NCBI GenBank assembly: GCA_002482005.1
Contig: DLFD01000039.1
Span: 1-12,325, forward strand
From: Lachnospiraceae bacterium UBA7729
Lineage (GTDB): Bacteria > Bacillota > Clostridia > Lachnospirales > Lachnospiraceae
Reading direction: 5' to 3'
DNA: 12,325 nt
Shown here: piece after piece, positions 1 through 6,909 of the stretch
How positions within the stretch are numbered: position 1 is the stretch's first letter
How the letters are laid out: every line of letters starts with the position of its first letter
Notes under the pieces: model-generated
Told to the model about the DNA's origin: nothing
The model's input: only the letters and a program-made list of their open reading frames with translations
Databases searched by the model: none
Program-made: the position numbers and the translations under genes

Positions 1-64
1 ACTGTTCAGTTATCAAGGATCTTCTGTCGCTCTTGTTTAACTGTGTTCAGCTTTTCATCGGCGA
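1..64 (-). promoter_or_regulatory. rRNA-operon type leader (left edge, partial)
   Basis: Read on the minus strand, this is the start of a transcript leaving the window at base 1. It ends in CCTTGATAACTGAACAGT, which resembles the CCTTGAAAACTGAA-type boxA/leader segment found just before 16S rRNA, or in rRNA spacers, in many Bacillota. No rRNA sequence is inside the window, so the operon is inferred. The strong promoter immediately upstream supports it. A leader of another stable-RNA gene cluster (tRNA or 5S) is the main alternative. Confidence 0.5.
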
Positions 65-71
65 CTTGATA

Positions 72-131
72 ATATTACTTCGCCGTGGAACATTTGTCAA
101 CATGATTTTTTTAAAATTTTGAAACTTTTTT
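72..131 (-). promoter_or_regulatory. Strong sigma-A promoter with A/T-rich UP-like element
   Basis: The minus strand has a perfect -35 TTGACA (95-100), a 17-base spacer and a -10 TAATAT (72-77). Upstream, 105-131 is an A/T tract with runs of A and T, as in the UP elements of rRNA promoters. A better-looking TATTAT at 69-74 would need a 20-base spacer, so I prefer the first. The promoter fires away from the cvpA-like gene toward the left edge and probably drives an rRNA operon. Confidence 0.65.
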
Positions 132-143
132 CGCTGACCGCGG

Positions 144-161
144 ATCCCATGAATGAGATCA
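144..161 (-). other. Small stem-loop after the cvpA-like gene
   Basis: About 20 bases past the stop at 179, the minus strand can fold GATCTCA-TTCA-TGGGATC, a 7-bp stem with one G-T pair. No T-run follows directly, so this is at best a weak terminator or processing hairpin. No better terminator is visible between this gene and the rRNA-type promoter. Confidence 0.25.
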
Positions 162-178
162 CGATTCCGGAACGATCG

Positions 179-1354
179 TTACAATATGCCCTTCATGGCT
201 GAGGATGCCCCGCGAAGGAAAAGATTGGTATTATAAAGTGCTTCGAGGAACGGACTTTCATAGATCTGTCCCATGAGGGTCTGTCCCAGAGGCGTGGCAG
301 AGATCAGGGATACAAAGAGGAAGACTCCCCAGACGATCAGCAGTGCCTGGAGAAATCCTGCCGCCGCTCCCAGAATACGGTCCGCTGTCCTGATCAGAGG
401 CAGACGTGTGAAGATTCCAAGCGCTCCTATGATCAGACGTATGACCAGCCAGGCAAGCAGAAGGGTCACTACGTAAGCGATCACATTCAGAATCAGGCTC
501 GCAAAATAGCCTGTGACGTAGGAAGCAAAATCCTGCACTCCCAGCTTTGCATATCCCTCACTGTTATTGAATGTCTCCATCTGCTCCTGAAGCGCCTTCG
601 GAATCGGCAGGGATTCGATGAATTTCCTTCTGTCAGCTGCTGACATCCCTTCCGTCAGCGTCCGGAGTGCGTCAAGAGAATCATCGCTTTCTTCCGTCCC
701 CAGGCCCGACGCCTCGCCGGCATATACCTTCTCCGCAAAGAGACAGCCGGCAGAAAAAACAGGTTCCCATGGGGCATCCGTCACGCACATTCCCGGCAGC
801 ATAAAGGCGCTTTCTGCAAAGATGTCTGCTGCCCCTGCCGTTACTCCGCCTGCATACTGCGCAATAAAAGACTTAATCTGGTCATCGGACATATGGTCGA
901 TCGCCGATCCGTCGTATCCATACTGACTGAGGATCGACTTCACAGCGTCCCGGTTGACGGAGCCATCGGGATTCAGAGCCTGGGACATGACGTCGCCGGC
1001 ACCCGCATCGGATGAAGCGGAAGCTGGCGGTATTTCCCCTGAGTCTTCCGGGTCCTGTGTCTGGGATTGCGAAGTCCCAAAGGCTATGTTCCCTCCATCC
1101 TGCCCGTTCAGCGCTCCGGAGATCGCTTTTTCTGCAAGGGAAGCTGCTGCGGCTCCTACCTGTTTCTGAAGCATTCCGTAAAGCGGTGTGGACGTTCTGA
1201 GCCATGATGTGACCGAGGGCAGTGCCGCGGACACGATGATTCCTGCCAGGATAAATGAAAGAATGCCGGATGCCTTTCTCAGGAATCCGGCAATAACCCC
1301 CGACAATATACAGATTATGAATAAGACACTGACTGCGATCAGCATAATGTTCAT
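179..1354 (-). CDS. CvpA-family membrane protein, unusually large (391 aa)
   Basis: A predicted integral membrane protein. Hydrophobic segments lie at about residues 2-22 and 30-44, then 285-312 and 330-352. The N-terminal pair with an intervening RKASG-type turn, and the C-terminal pair, fit the CvpA family (colicin V production/biofilm-related; biochemical role unclear). CvpA proteins are usually about 160-200 aa. Here a roughly 230-residue, Ser/Ala/Asp/Gly-rich polar region (about 50-280) sits between the two membrane pairs. The ATG at 1354 is chosen over in-frame upstream codons because AGAGGAG lies 8 bases before it, overlapping the stop of the upstream gene. This is the last gene of the dnaX run, 13 bases after the DUF5711 gene. 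The family call is from overall topology and neighbourhood. Confidence 0.75.
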   Translation of the reverse strand: MNIMLIAVSVLFIICILSGVIAGFLRKASGILSFILAGIIVSAALPSVTSWLRTSTPLYGMLQKQVGAAAASLAEKAISGALNGQDGGNIAFGTSQSQTQDPEDSGEIPPASASSDAGAGDVMSQALNPDGSVNRDAVKSILSQYGYDGSAIDHMSDDQIKSFIAQYAGGVTAGAADIFAESAFMLPGMCVTDAPWEPVFSAGCLFAEKVYAGEASGLGTEESDDSLDALRTLTEGMSAADRRKFIESLPIPKALQEQMETFNNSEGYAKLGVQDFASYVTGYFASLILNVIAYVVTLLLAWLVIRLIIGALGIFTRLPLIRTADRILGAAAGFLQALLIVWGVFLFVSLISATPLGQTLMGQIYESPFLEALYNTNLFLRGASSAMKGIL

Positions 1355-1367
1355 GGCAGATACTCCT

Positions 1368-2627
1368 CTACTCTGCTTTGATCCTTGTGATCCCGCTTGC
1401 GGAAAGGACGCAGTAATTCCGGAATCCCGGAGTCTTGGCCATAAGCACGATCTTTCCATCGAAATCGGAGTCAAAGCGCATGACCCCTCCCGGCGTGAAT
1501 GCCATCATGTGGCCGGACGACCAGAGCAGGATCTCCCCGGAGTCGAAGACAGCTTCATCATAACTCTCGTTGAAAAGCGTAGAAGACATCTGCCTGCCCC
1601 GGTAATTATAGACAGTGAGCCTGTACCGGTTCTGTGCGTCATCGCCTGGCTGAACCAGGGCAACATAATCCTCGTCATGAAAGGTACTCGTGATCTCTCC
1701 CCCGACGGAGATATCCGCTTTCGCTGTAGGATCCTTCACTCCGGAGAAGACCAGGATCCGGTCATTGCTCACTGCGACCGGGGTACGGTCATCCGCAAAG
1801 AAGACTTCCGGGATCACCTCATCTTTATATGTGATGCTTCCCGTCACATGTTTTGCCGCTGACTCAGAAGTCGAGGAAAAATCGTAGAAGATGACCGTGG
1901 AGTCCACGGTTCCGGCTCCTGCCTTCACCATGGAGACCATCAGCTTTGTCGCACCCTCCGAAAGGTCCAGTGCGATCGGCTGCCCAGTCTCTTCCAGGGT
2001 AGGCTTCACCTCCGCCAGGATGGTCCCGTCCGGAGAGTACAGCCTGATCAGAGTATCCTCATCATTCTTCAGCAGGAAAGCACACACACCATTGCCTGCC
2101 ACGCATCCTTTCAGAATCGGCAGGTCTGTCTCGAACTGGCCAAGGACGCCGCCCTTGTCGGCGACTGCCACCTGGGACCCCTGCTGCTCATAGATGAGGA
2201 CCGCCTCGCTGCTCGAATCGGCCACTGTCGTCTTCATCGTGTAAGCACTGCTCCAGAGGGTCTCATTGCTGGCGCTCACCAGCGTAATTCCATCGGCTCC
2301 GTACTTGACGAAGTCGTTGCCGAGCCTCACATAGGAAGTGCCTGTAATGTCCTCGCCCGGAAATGAACCTTCCGTCTTATATGAGGTGTAGAGGTGTCTC
2401 CTGCTCGATACCTGATATCCCGCTATCGCGGCGGCAGCAAGCCCTATGACGATGATCCAGATGACGGTCGGGCTCAGAGACAGGGAAGAAGCAGTCTCCT
2501 TCTTCTCGTCCGCACCTGAGACGTAGTCGTCCCTGGTATCGAAATCTTCCCACTCGTCCTCATTGTCCTCATCCCACAGTGTCCAGAGCGAGAACCGGCT
2601 GAAGAAATCCTTAAGTTTCTCTTTCAT
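1368..2627 (-). CDS. DUF5711-family membrane-anchored protein (419 aa)
   Basis: A very acidic cytoplasmic N-terminus (residues 18-41, rich in Asp/Glu), one transmembrane segment (about 54-71, Ala/Ile-rich), then a roughly 345-residue beta-rich exterior domain. That domain repeats short hydrophobic/Gly-Asp patterns such as RLYSPDG and VYNYRG, suggestive of a beta-propeller. The architecture and the position beside cvpA and recR match DUF5711 proteins of Clostridia. The function is not known, and an envelope or division-related sensor role is only a guess. The ATG at 2627 has AAGGA about 7 bases upstream and follows the recR stop by 18 bases, consistent with one operon. Length looks complete. 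Confidence 0.8.
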   Translation of the reverse strand: MKEKLKDFFSRFSLWTLWDEDNEDEWEDFDTRDDYVSGADEKKETASSLSLSPTVIWIIVIGLAAAAIAGYQVSSRRHLYTSYKTEGSFPGEDITGTSYVRLGNDFVKYGADGITLVSASNETLWSSAYTMKTTVADSSSEAVLIYEQQGSQVAVADKGGVLGQFETDLPILKGCVAGNGVCAFLLKNDEDTLIRLYSPDGTILAEVKPTLEETGQPIALDLSEGATKLMVSMVKAGAGTVDSTVIFYDFSSTSESAAKHVTGSITYKDEVIPEVFFADDRTPVAVSNDRILVFSGVKDPTAKADISVGGEITSTFHDEDYVALVQPGDDAQNRYRLTVYNYRGRQMSSTLFNESYDEAVFDSGEILLWSSGHMMAFTPGGVMRFDSDFDGKIVLMAKTPGFRNYCVLSASGITRIKAE

Positions 2628-2645
2628 TAGACCGTCCTTTATTCG

Positions 2646-3242
2646 TTACAGCTGCGTTCTGCCCTCAAGTGCCCGGAGCAGTGTGACCTCATCGATATAC
2701 TCCAGGTCGCCGCCGACCGGGACGCCGCTTGCGATCCGGGTGACCTTGATACCGGTCGGCTTGATCAGCTTGCTGATGTACATGGCAGTCGTCTCACCCT
2801 CCAGGCTGGAGCCGGTGGCGATGATGACTTCATTCACGTCTCCCATGAGCCGCTGCATCAATTCCTTCAGCCGGATGTCGGATGGTCCGATCCCCAGCAT
2901 CGGGGATATGGCTCCGCCAAGCACATGATACACTCCTTCATACTTCCCGGTCTTCTCGTAGGCAGCGAGATCCCGGCTGGTCTCCACGACCATGATGGTC
3001 TTATGGTCCCGCTTCTCATCCGCACAGATCGGGCAGATCTCCGAATCCGTCATCGTCCCGCAGATCCTGCAGTAGCGTACATGTTCCCTTGCATCCGTGA
3101 TCGACTTTGCCAGGGCATCGGCCTGGTCCTTCGGCATCTGCACGATATGAAATGCCAGCCTCTGGGCGGTCTTCCCGCCGATGCCGGGGAGAGCTGCCAG
3201 ATGCTGGATCAGGTTGTTGATCTGGTTTCCGTAATATTCCAT
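2646..3242 (-). CDS. recR: Recombination mediator protein RecR
   Basis: RecR acts with RecO (and RecF) to load RecA on single-stranded DNA during gap repair. The 198-aa length is standard. In order: an N-terminal helix-hairpin-helix (LPGIGGKTAQRLA, residues 18-30), a zinc finger with Cys58, Cys61, Cys70 and Cys73, then a Toprim domain with VVET (86-89, conserved Glu87) and the C-terminal ASGVPVGGDLEY segment (171-182). The Toprim loop reads ATGSSLEGETT where many RecR proteins have a TNP...EGEAT pattern, a mild variant. The gene starts 2 bases after the ybaB stop. There is little Shine-Dalgarno sequence of its own (only a GGA about 9 bases upstream), so translation is probably coupled to ybaB. 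Confidence 0.97.
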   Translation of the reverse strand: MEYYGNQINNLIQHLAALPGIGGKTAQRLAFHIVQMPKDQADALAKSITDAREHVRYCRICGTMTDSEICPICADEKRDHKTIMVVETSRDLAAYEKTGKYEGVYHVLGGAISPMLGIGPSDIRLKELMQRLMGDVNEVIIATGSSLEGETTAMYISKLIKPTGIKVTRIASGVPVGGDLEYIDEVTLLRALEGRTQL

Positions 3243-3244
3243 AA

Positions 3245-3589
3245 TTAAAATCCGAACCCGGATCCAAGTCCTCCCGTGATACCGCCCATAGACTTCTGGG
3301 CATCCTCCTCAGCCGCGCGAAGCGCCTCGTTGACTGCCGCCATGATCATATCCTGCAGCATATCGACATCATCCGGATCCACTGCCTCCGGGTCGATCTG
3401 CACCTTGGTGACCTCGCGCTTGCCGCTGACGGTCACCTCGACCGCTCCGCCGCCTGCCTTGGCGCTGTATTCCTTCTCCTCAAGGGCAGCCTGCTGCTCC
3501 TGGAGCGCCTTCTGCATCTTCTGCGCCTGCTTCATCAGATTGCTCATGTTGCCCGGCATGCCGCCCGGGAATCCGCCTCTTCTTGACAT
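3245..3589 (-). CDS. ybaB: YbaB/EbfC family nucleoid-associated DNA-binding protein
   Basis: A small (114 aa) dimeric DNA-binding protein, usually encoded between dnaX and recR as here. The N-terminus is Gly/Met-rich (RRGGFPGGMPGNM). Next comes the family's amphipathic helix rich in Gln/Met/Lys (about 16-40), the KAGGGAVEVTVSG strand region and a C-terminal helix ending in Gly/Phe. An upstream in-frame ATG at 3631 would add 14 residues but lies inside a stem-loop. The ATG at 3589 has a near-perfect AGGAGGAG about 7 bases upstream and is clearly the real start. The stop is 2 bases before recR. In the cell it binds and bridges DNA; its exact role is unsettled. Confidence 0.95.
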   Translation of the reverse strand: MSRRGGFPGGMPGNMSNLMKQAQKMQKALQEQQAALEEKEYSAKAGGGAVEVTVSGKREVTKVQIDPEAVDPDDVDMLQDMIMAAVNEALRAAEEDAQKSMGGITGGLGSGFGF

Positions 3590-3618
3590 AATAAACTCCT
3601 CCTGACTGAACATGTTTC

Positions 3619-3642
3619 CCGCGGAGGCCATCGCCTCCGCGG
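3619..3642 (-). other. Stem-loop between dnaX and ybaB
   Basis: A perfect 10-bp GC-rich stem (CCGCGGAGGC paired with GCCTCCGCGG) with a 4-base loop lies in the 61-base gap. On the transcribed strand it is followed by GAAACATG, not a T-run, so it is unlikely to stop transcription completely. It may protect the 3' end of the dnaX message or dampen read-through into ybaB-recR. Confidence 0.6.
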
Positions 3643-3650
3643 CCTGTCTC

Positions 3651-5273
3651 TCACTTTTCCTCTTCGATCGGGAAATCGATCCCGTCGATTCTGTCAGCGT
3701 CTTTCACCCTGACGGAATCGTCCCTCTGCTCCATCTCGCTCTTCGCCACGAACCTCAGATTCGGATGTACCTTGTACTTTGCCTCGATCACATCTGAAAG
3801 TTCATCCATGACCGCCTTGTTGTCCCGGAAGGCCTTGACCCAGTCGTCATCGAAAGCGATGTAGAGCGTCTCTTTGTCACTCGAATTGTACCACGGCTCA
3901 GAGAGATTCGCTATAACGCTTGCTGTCCCTTTGTCCTCCATGGCCTCGAGGGTGTTCCGCCACTGGCCCTGGATCCTCGAGAACAGCTCCGGGACGATCA
4001 GTTTCGGAGCATCCTTCTTCTTTGCCTGTTTCTGAGGCCTTTCTCCAGTCGCTGCTCCGGGGACGGCGATCGTTCCGTCTCTCAGGCCCTCCTCGATCGC
4101 CGCAAGCCTTGCCGATTCTTCGGCAAGCCGCTTTTCAATCCCGTCCATCCTCGCGGAAGCGGCTTCTATATCATCCTTCTTAGTCTCCGGGCGGCAGAGC
4201 CGGATCAATCCCACTTCCGCTGTGATCCTCGGATTTGACGCCATCCTCAGGTCACCGGAGACGCCGGACAGAACCGAGATCAGATACATCAGGTGGTCTT
4301 CCGTGACCCCCTGTCCTGCCTTCATCAGTTCTTCCGCATCCTCATCCGTCAGACTCAGAGATTCTGCGGAGCCTCCGGAAGCCTTGAACAGAAGAAGGTC
4401 CCGGATGTACCAGGTAAAGTCGCTTATGATCTGGCGGACATCCCGGCCGTCCATCAGAAGGCTGTCAAAAGTCTTGAGAAGTCCGGAGGCATCAAAGTCG
4501 AGCACCTGATGGAGCATGATGCCATACTGAGTCCTCGGAGCCGTTCCTGTCACTTCCAGGACATGTTCGTAAGTCAGTTTCTCCCCGACATAGAATGAGG
4601 TGCACTGATCCGTGATACTCAGAGCGTCACGCATCCCGCCTTCCGACTTGCGGGCGATGTATCGGACCGCCTTTTCCTCCGCCTCGATGCCTTCTTTCTC
4701 AAGCACCTCACACAGACGCTTTTCGATCGTCTCTGTAGGGATCCTGTGAAAATCAAACCGCTGACATCTCGACAGGATCGTGTCCGGCAGCGCCTGAGGG
4801 TCCGTGGTCGCGAGGATGAAGACAGCATACTCGGGCGGCTCCTCCAGTGTCTTCAGGAATGCATTGTAAGCTGCCGGTGACAGCATGTGGACCTCATCGA
4901 TGATGTAAACCTTGTACCTGCCGCTTGTGGGCGGGTAGGCGATCTCATCGATGATCTGACGAAAGTCGGCAACACCATTTCTGGATGCGGCATCGACTTC
5001 GATGACGTTCATGGACGTCCCCTCCCCGATGCTCCTGCAGCTCTTGCAGGAAAGGCAGGGATCCCCGTCCTGAGGATTCTCGCAGTTGATCGCCTTGGCA
5101 AGGATCTTCGCAACGGTCGTCTTTCCGGTCCCGCGGCTTCCGCAGAACAGATAAGCATGGCCGATGCGTCCCGTCCGGATCTGGTTGCGAAGCGTCCTGA
5201 CGATGACGTCCTGGCCTTTGACGTCCTCAAAGGTCTGCGGACGGTATTTTCGATATAGCGCCTGATAGTTCAA
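3651..5273 (-). CDS. dnaX: DNA polymerase III subunit gamma/tau
   Basis: The ATPase of the clamp loader, which opens the beta clamp on primed DNA and (as tau) links it to the polymerase. 540 aa. Visible: Walker A GSRGTGKTT (45-53), a zinc module of Cys64, Cys73, Cys76 and Cys79, the DEVH box (126-129), sensor-1 ATTDP (155-159) and the SRC arginine-finger motif (168-170, Arg169). The helical collar and a Lys/Glu-rich C-terminal tau region follow. The start codon is TTG at 5273: the protein begins NYQALYRKYRPQTF as the family expects, no ATG or GTG fits, and an AAAGGAGA lies about 11 bases upstream. It heads the run dnaX-ybaB-recR-DUF5711-cvpA-like. I found no A-run slippery site, so one full-length product is expected. 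Confidence 0.97.
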   Translation of the reverse strand: MNYQALYRKYRPQTFEDVKGQDVIVRTLRNQIRTGRIGHAYLFCGSRGTGKTTVAKILAKAINCENPQDGDPCLSCKSCRSIGEGTSMNVIEVDAASRNGVADFRQIIDEIAYPPTSGRYKVYIIDEVHMLSPAAYNAFLKTLEEPPEYAVFILATTDPQALPDTILSRCQRFDFHRIPTETIEKRLCEVLEKEGIEAEEKAVRYIARKSEGGMRDALSITDQCTSFYVGEKLTYEHVLEVTGTAPRTQYGIMLHQVLDFDASGLLKTFDSLLMDGRDVRQIISDFTWYIRDLLLFKASGGSAESLSLTDEDAEELMKAGQGVTEDHLMYLISVLSGVSGDLRMASNPRITAEVGLIRLCRPETKKDDIEAASARMDGIEKRLAEESARLAAIEEGLRDGTIAVPGAATGERPQKQAKKKDAPKLIVPELFSRIQGQWRNTLEAMEDKGTASVIANLSEPWYNSSDKETLYIAFDDDWVKAFRDNKAVMDELSDVIEAKYKVHPNLRFVAKSEMEQRDDSVRVKDADRIDGIDFPIEEEK

Positions 5274-5338
5274 TGAAGTCAGTTCTCCTTTTTGCGGAAA
5301 TCTCTGAAAGCCGGCAAAGATGTCCCGGCTATCCGGCT
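5274..5338 (-). promoter_or_regulatory. dnaX leader with competing hairpins; no clear promoter
   Basis: Between the pfk terminator and the dnaX TTG there are only about 70 bases. AGCCGG at 5309-5314 can pair with CCGGCT at either 5325-5330 or 5333-5338, giving two mutually exclusive stems. The nearest promoter-like match (TTTACA, 17 bases, TCTTTG) is poor. Expression may therefore rely on a weak promoter or on read-through of the pfk terminator. The ribosome binding site AAAGGAGA is at about 5285-5292. Confidence 0.35.
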
Positions 5339-5340
5339 GT

Positions 5341-5376
5341 AAAACAACTGCCGCCCCGGTTGCCCGGCGCGGCAGT
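5341..5376 (-). terminator. Intrinsic terminator of pfk
   Basis: On the minus strand an 8-bp stem (ACTGCCGC with GCGGCAGT), one G-G mismatch and a further 4-bp stem are closed by a GCAA tetraloop (5347-5376). TGTTTT follows. It lies 45 bases after the pfk stop and separates pfk from the dnaX run. Confidence 0.88.
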
Positions 5377-5421
5377 CAAACCTTACTTTATATTACCCGA
5401 ATCTGAAGAAATGTCCAGCGC

Positions 5422-6504
5422 TCAGACGTCTTCGTCGCCGAAGCTGATCCCGAGCATCTTTGCTTCCTTCACGAACTGATTGTCTTTCTCGATGACTTTC
5501 AGCTTTCCTGCGGATTCCTTGATCGGGATGCGGATGGTCTTGTCATGAACGATAGCGATCATGACGCCGAACTCTCCATCCAGGAAGGCTTCTGCCGCGG
5601 AGACACCAAGTCTGGTGGAAAGAGCCCTGTCGTACGGACACGGAGCCCCGCCCCTCTGGGTATGTCCCGGAACGGTGATACGGACTTCATTGCCGGTCTT
5701 CTTCTGGATCTGATCAGCCAGCTCGTATGCGACAGACGGATAGTTGTTCTTCTCCATCTTCTTCTTATATTCCTTCTTGGTCAGCTTCAGATCATCTGCA
5801 CAGATAGCGCCTTCCGCGACTGCAAGCACGGTGAAGCCCTTGCCGGACTTAGTCCTCTTGTTGATTGCCTCGACAACCTTATCGATATGATAAGGGATCT
5901 CAGGGATCAGGATGACGTCAGCGCCGCCGGCGATTCCTGCGTAGAGGGTCAGCCACCCTACCTTGTGTCCCATGACTTCAACGATAAAGACGCGGTTATG
6001 GGAAGCTGCGGTCGTATGGATGCAGTCGATCGCATCGGTCGCGATATTGACGGCACTGTAGAAGCCGAAGGTCATGTCGGTGCCCCAGATATCGTTATCG
6101 ATGGTCTTCGGCAGATGGATGACATTCAGTCCTTTCTCACTCAGCAGATTCGCTGTCTTCTGGGAACCGTTGCCGCCGAGGACGAACAGGCAGTCCAGAC
6201 GCAGCTTGTAATAGTTCTGCATCATGGCTTCGATCTTGTCGAGACCATTCTCATCCGGATCATTGATCGTCTTGAAAGGCGTGCGCGAAGATCCCAGCAT
6301 GGTTCCGCCCTTGGTCAGGATACCGGAGAAATCCTTGCTTGTCAGCAGGCGATAATCTCCGTAGATCATCCCCTGATAGCCGTTCATGAATCCATATACT
6401 TCAAGCTCATCGATATTATGGGACAGTGCCTTGACGATGCCTCTCATCGTCGCGTTCAGTGCCTGACAGTCACCTCCGGACGTCAGCAGACCTACTCTCT
6501 TCAT
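5422..6504 (-). CDS. pfkA: 6-phosphofructokinase (mixed ATP/PPi-type family)
   Basis: Phosphorylates fructose 6-phosphate to fructose 1,6-bisphosphate in glycolysis. 360 aa. Visible: N-terminal RVGLLTSGGD phosphate-binding loop (3-12), GGNGS (110-114), catalytic PKTIDND (132-138, Asp136 as base), substrate motif EVMGH (176-180) and PGHTQRGG (279-286). The donor-selecting positions are mixed: Gly113 corresponds to E. coli Gly104 (ATP type), whereas Lys133 corresponds to Gly124 and is lysine in PPi enzymes. This fits the mixed PFK family (TIGR02483-like), so the donor (ATP or PPi) cannot be settled by eye. Asn112 replaces the usual Asp103. The ATG at 6504 is chosen because the conserved N-terminus begins there. 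The 30 in-frame residues upstream are charged and unlike PFK. AGGCAGG lies upstream. It is monocistronic, with its own terminator. Confidence 0.95.
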   Translation of the reverse strand: MKRVGLLTSGGDCQALNATMRGIVKALSHNIDELEVYGFMNGYQGMIYGDYRLLTSKDFSGILTKGGTMLGSSRTPFKTINDPDENGLDKIEAMMQNYYKLRLDCLFVLGGNGSQKTANLLSEKGLNVIHLPKTIDNDIWGTDMTFGFYSAVNIATDAIDCIHTTAASHNRVFIVEVMGHKVGWLTLYAGIAGGADVILIPEIPYHIDKVVEAINKRTKSGKGFTVLAVAEGAICADDLKLTKKEYKKKMEKNNYPSVAYELADQIQKKTGNEVRITVPGHTQRGGAPCPYDRALSTRLGVSAAEAFLDGEFGVMIAIVHDKTIRIPIKESAGKLKVIEKDNQFVKEAKMLGISFGDEDV

Positions 6505-6628
6505 TCCGCTACCTGCCTTTCTGTTTGAAAAAGCCCTCTGTTTTCCTTTTTCTTTCTCGTCTTCGTCGACGGCACCAGGTACCATCTCATTCAATCATAC
6601 AGCCGTCAACCTGTTTATACGTGCTTTC

Positions 6629-6657
6629 AGTATAGGCCTTTTTCCCCTGCCATACAA
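6629..6657 (-). promoter_or_regulatory. pfkA: Candidate pfk promoter
   Basis: The minus strand shows TTGTAT (6652-6657), a 17-base spacer and TATACT (6629-6634), a 5/6 match for the -10 but only 3/6 for the -35. Transcription would start near 6622, giving a leader of about 120 bases. A second -35-like TTGACG nearer the gene lacks a good -10. The tandem repeat array begins directly upstream. Confidence 0.4.
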
Positions 6658-6669
6658 CCTTTTTTCTTT

Positions 6670-6832
6670 GTAAGGCGCCCATGCACTTTTTCTGTAAGGC
6701 GCCATGCACTTTTTCTCTGTAAGGCGCCCTTGCACTTTTTCTCCGTAGGGCGCCCTTGCACTTTTTCTGTAAGGCGCCATGCACTTTTTCTGTAAGGCGC
6801 CATGCACTTTTTCTCTGTAGGGCGCCCTTGCA
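6670..6832. repeat. Tandem array of GGCGCC-centred repeats (6 full + 1 partial)
   Basis: On the plus strand each unit reads GTARGGCGCC(C)WTGCA followed by a pyrimidine linker CTTTTTCT(CT). Units start at 6670, 6694, 6719, 6745, 6769, 6792 and 6817. Full units are 24, 25, 26, 24, 23 and 25 bases; the last is 16 bases without a linker. Each core is centred on the palindrome GGCGCC, extended to AGGGCGCCCT in units four and seven. Because unit length varies and is not a multiple of three, the array cannot encode a stable repeat peptide. The short frames across it are artefacts. It lies between the GTPase terminator and the pfk promoter. Confidence 0.9.
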
Positions 6833-6844
6833 GCATCGTCCTGG

Positions 6845-6888
6845 CAGAAAGAGCCGGCCTGGCGGATCTCTTTCCGTCTGGCCGGCTC
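6845..6888 (-). terminator. Intrinsic terminator of the GTPase operon
   Basis: On the minus strand a 9-bp stem GAGCCGGCC (6880-6888) pairs with GGCCGGCTC (6851-6859). A short inner GGA/TCC pairing sits in the loop, and TTTCTG follows. It lies 21 bases after the stop of the downstream GTPase gene. The T-run is modest, so termination may be incomplete. Confidence 0.75.
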
Positions 6889-6909
6889 CGGCATAAAACT
6901 TATTCTTTT

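Larger units (their letters stand above)
6505..6909. other. 405-base gene-free stretch upstream of pfk
   Basis: Apart from the pfk leader and ribosome binding site (6505-6622), the candidate promoter, the tandem array and the GTPase terminator, I see nothing else here. No reading frame has a plausible ribosome binding site and non-repetitive product. Confidence 0.7.

Noticed and set aside
3590..3631. Longer ybaB product starting at the ATG at 3631
   Set aside because: That ATG lies within the stem-loop and has no Shine-Dalgarno; the ATG at 3589 has AGGAGGAG at the right distance and gives the normal family N-terminus.
4000..4040. Programmed frameshift in dnaX to make a short gamma form
   Set aside because: The Lys-rich stretch here is encoded by mixed AAG/AAA codons without an A6-A7 slippery run, and no stop-proximal hairpin stands out.
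5545..6528. A 327-codon plus-strand open frame
   Set aside because: Antisense to phosphofructokinase; no recognisable domain or ribosome binding site.
6505..6594. N-terminal extension of phosphofructokinase by 30 residues
   Set aside because: The extra residues are charged and unlike any PFK, and the conserved N-terminus starts exactly at the ATG at 6504.
6670..6832. Possible CRISPR array
   Set aside because: The 'spacers' are 7-10 bases and nearly identical pyrimidine linkers, units are only 23-26 bases long, and no cas genes are nearby.
6587..6894. Several short minus-strand frames encoding a repeated basic peptide
   Set aside because: The tandem array has variable unit length, so the frame shifts from unit to unit and all three frames give similar-looking peptides. 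No ribosome binding site or known family.
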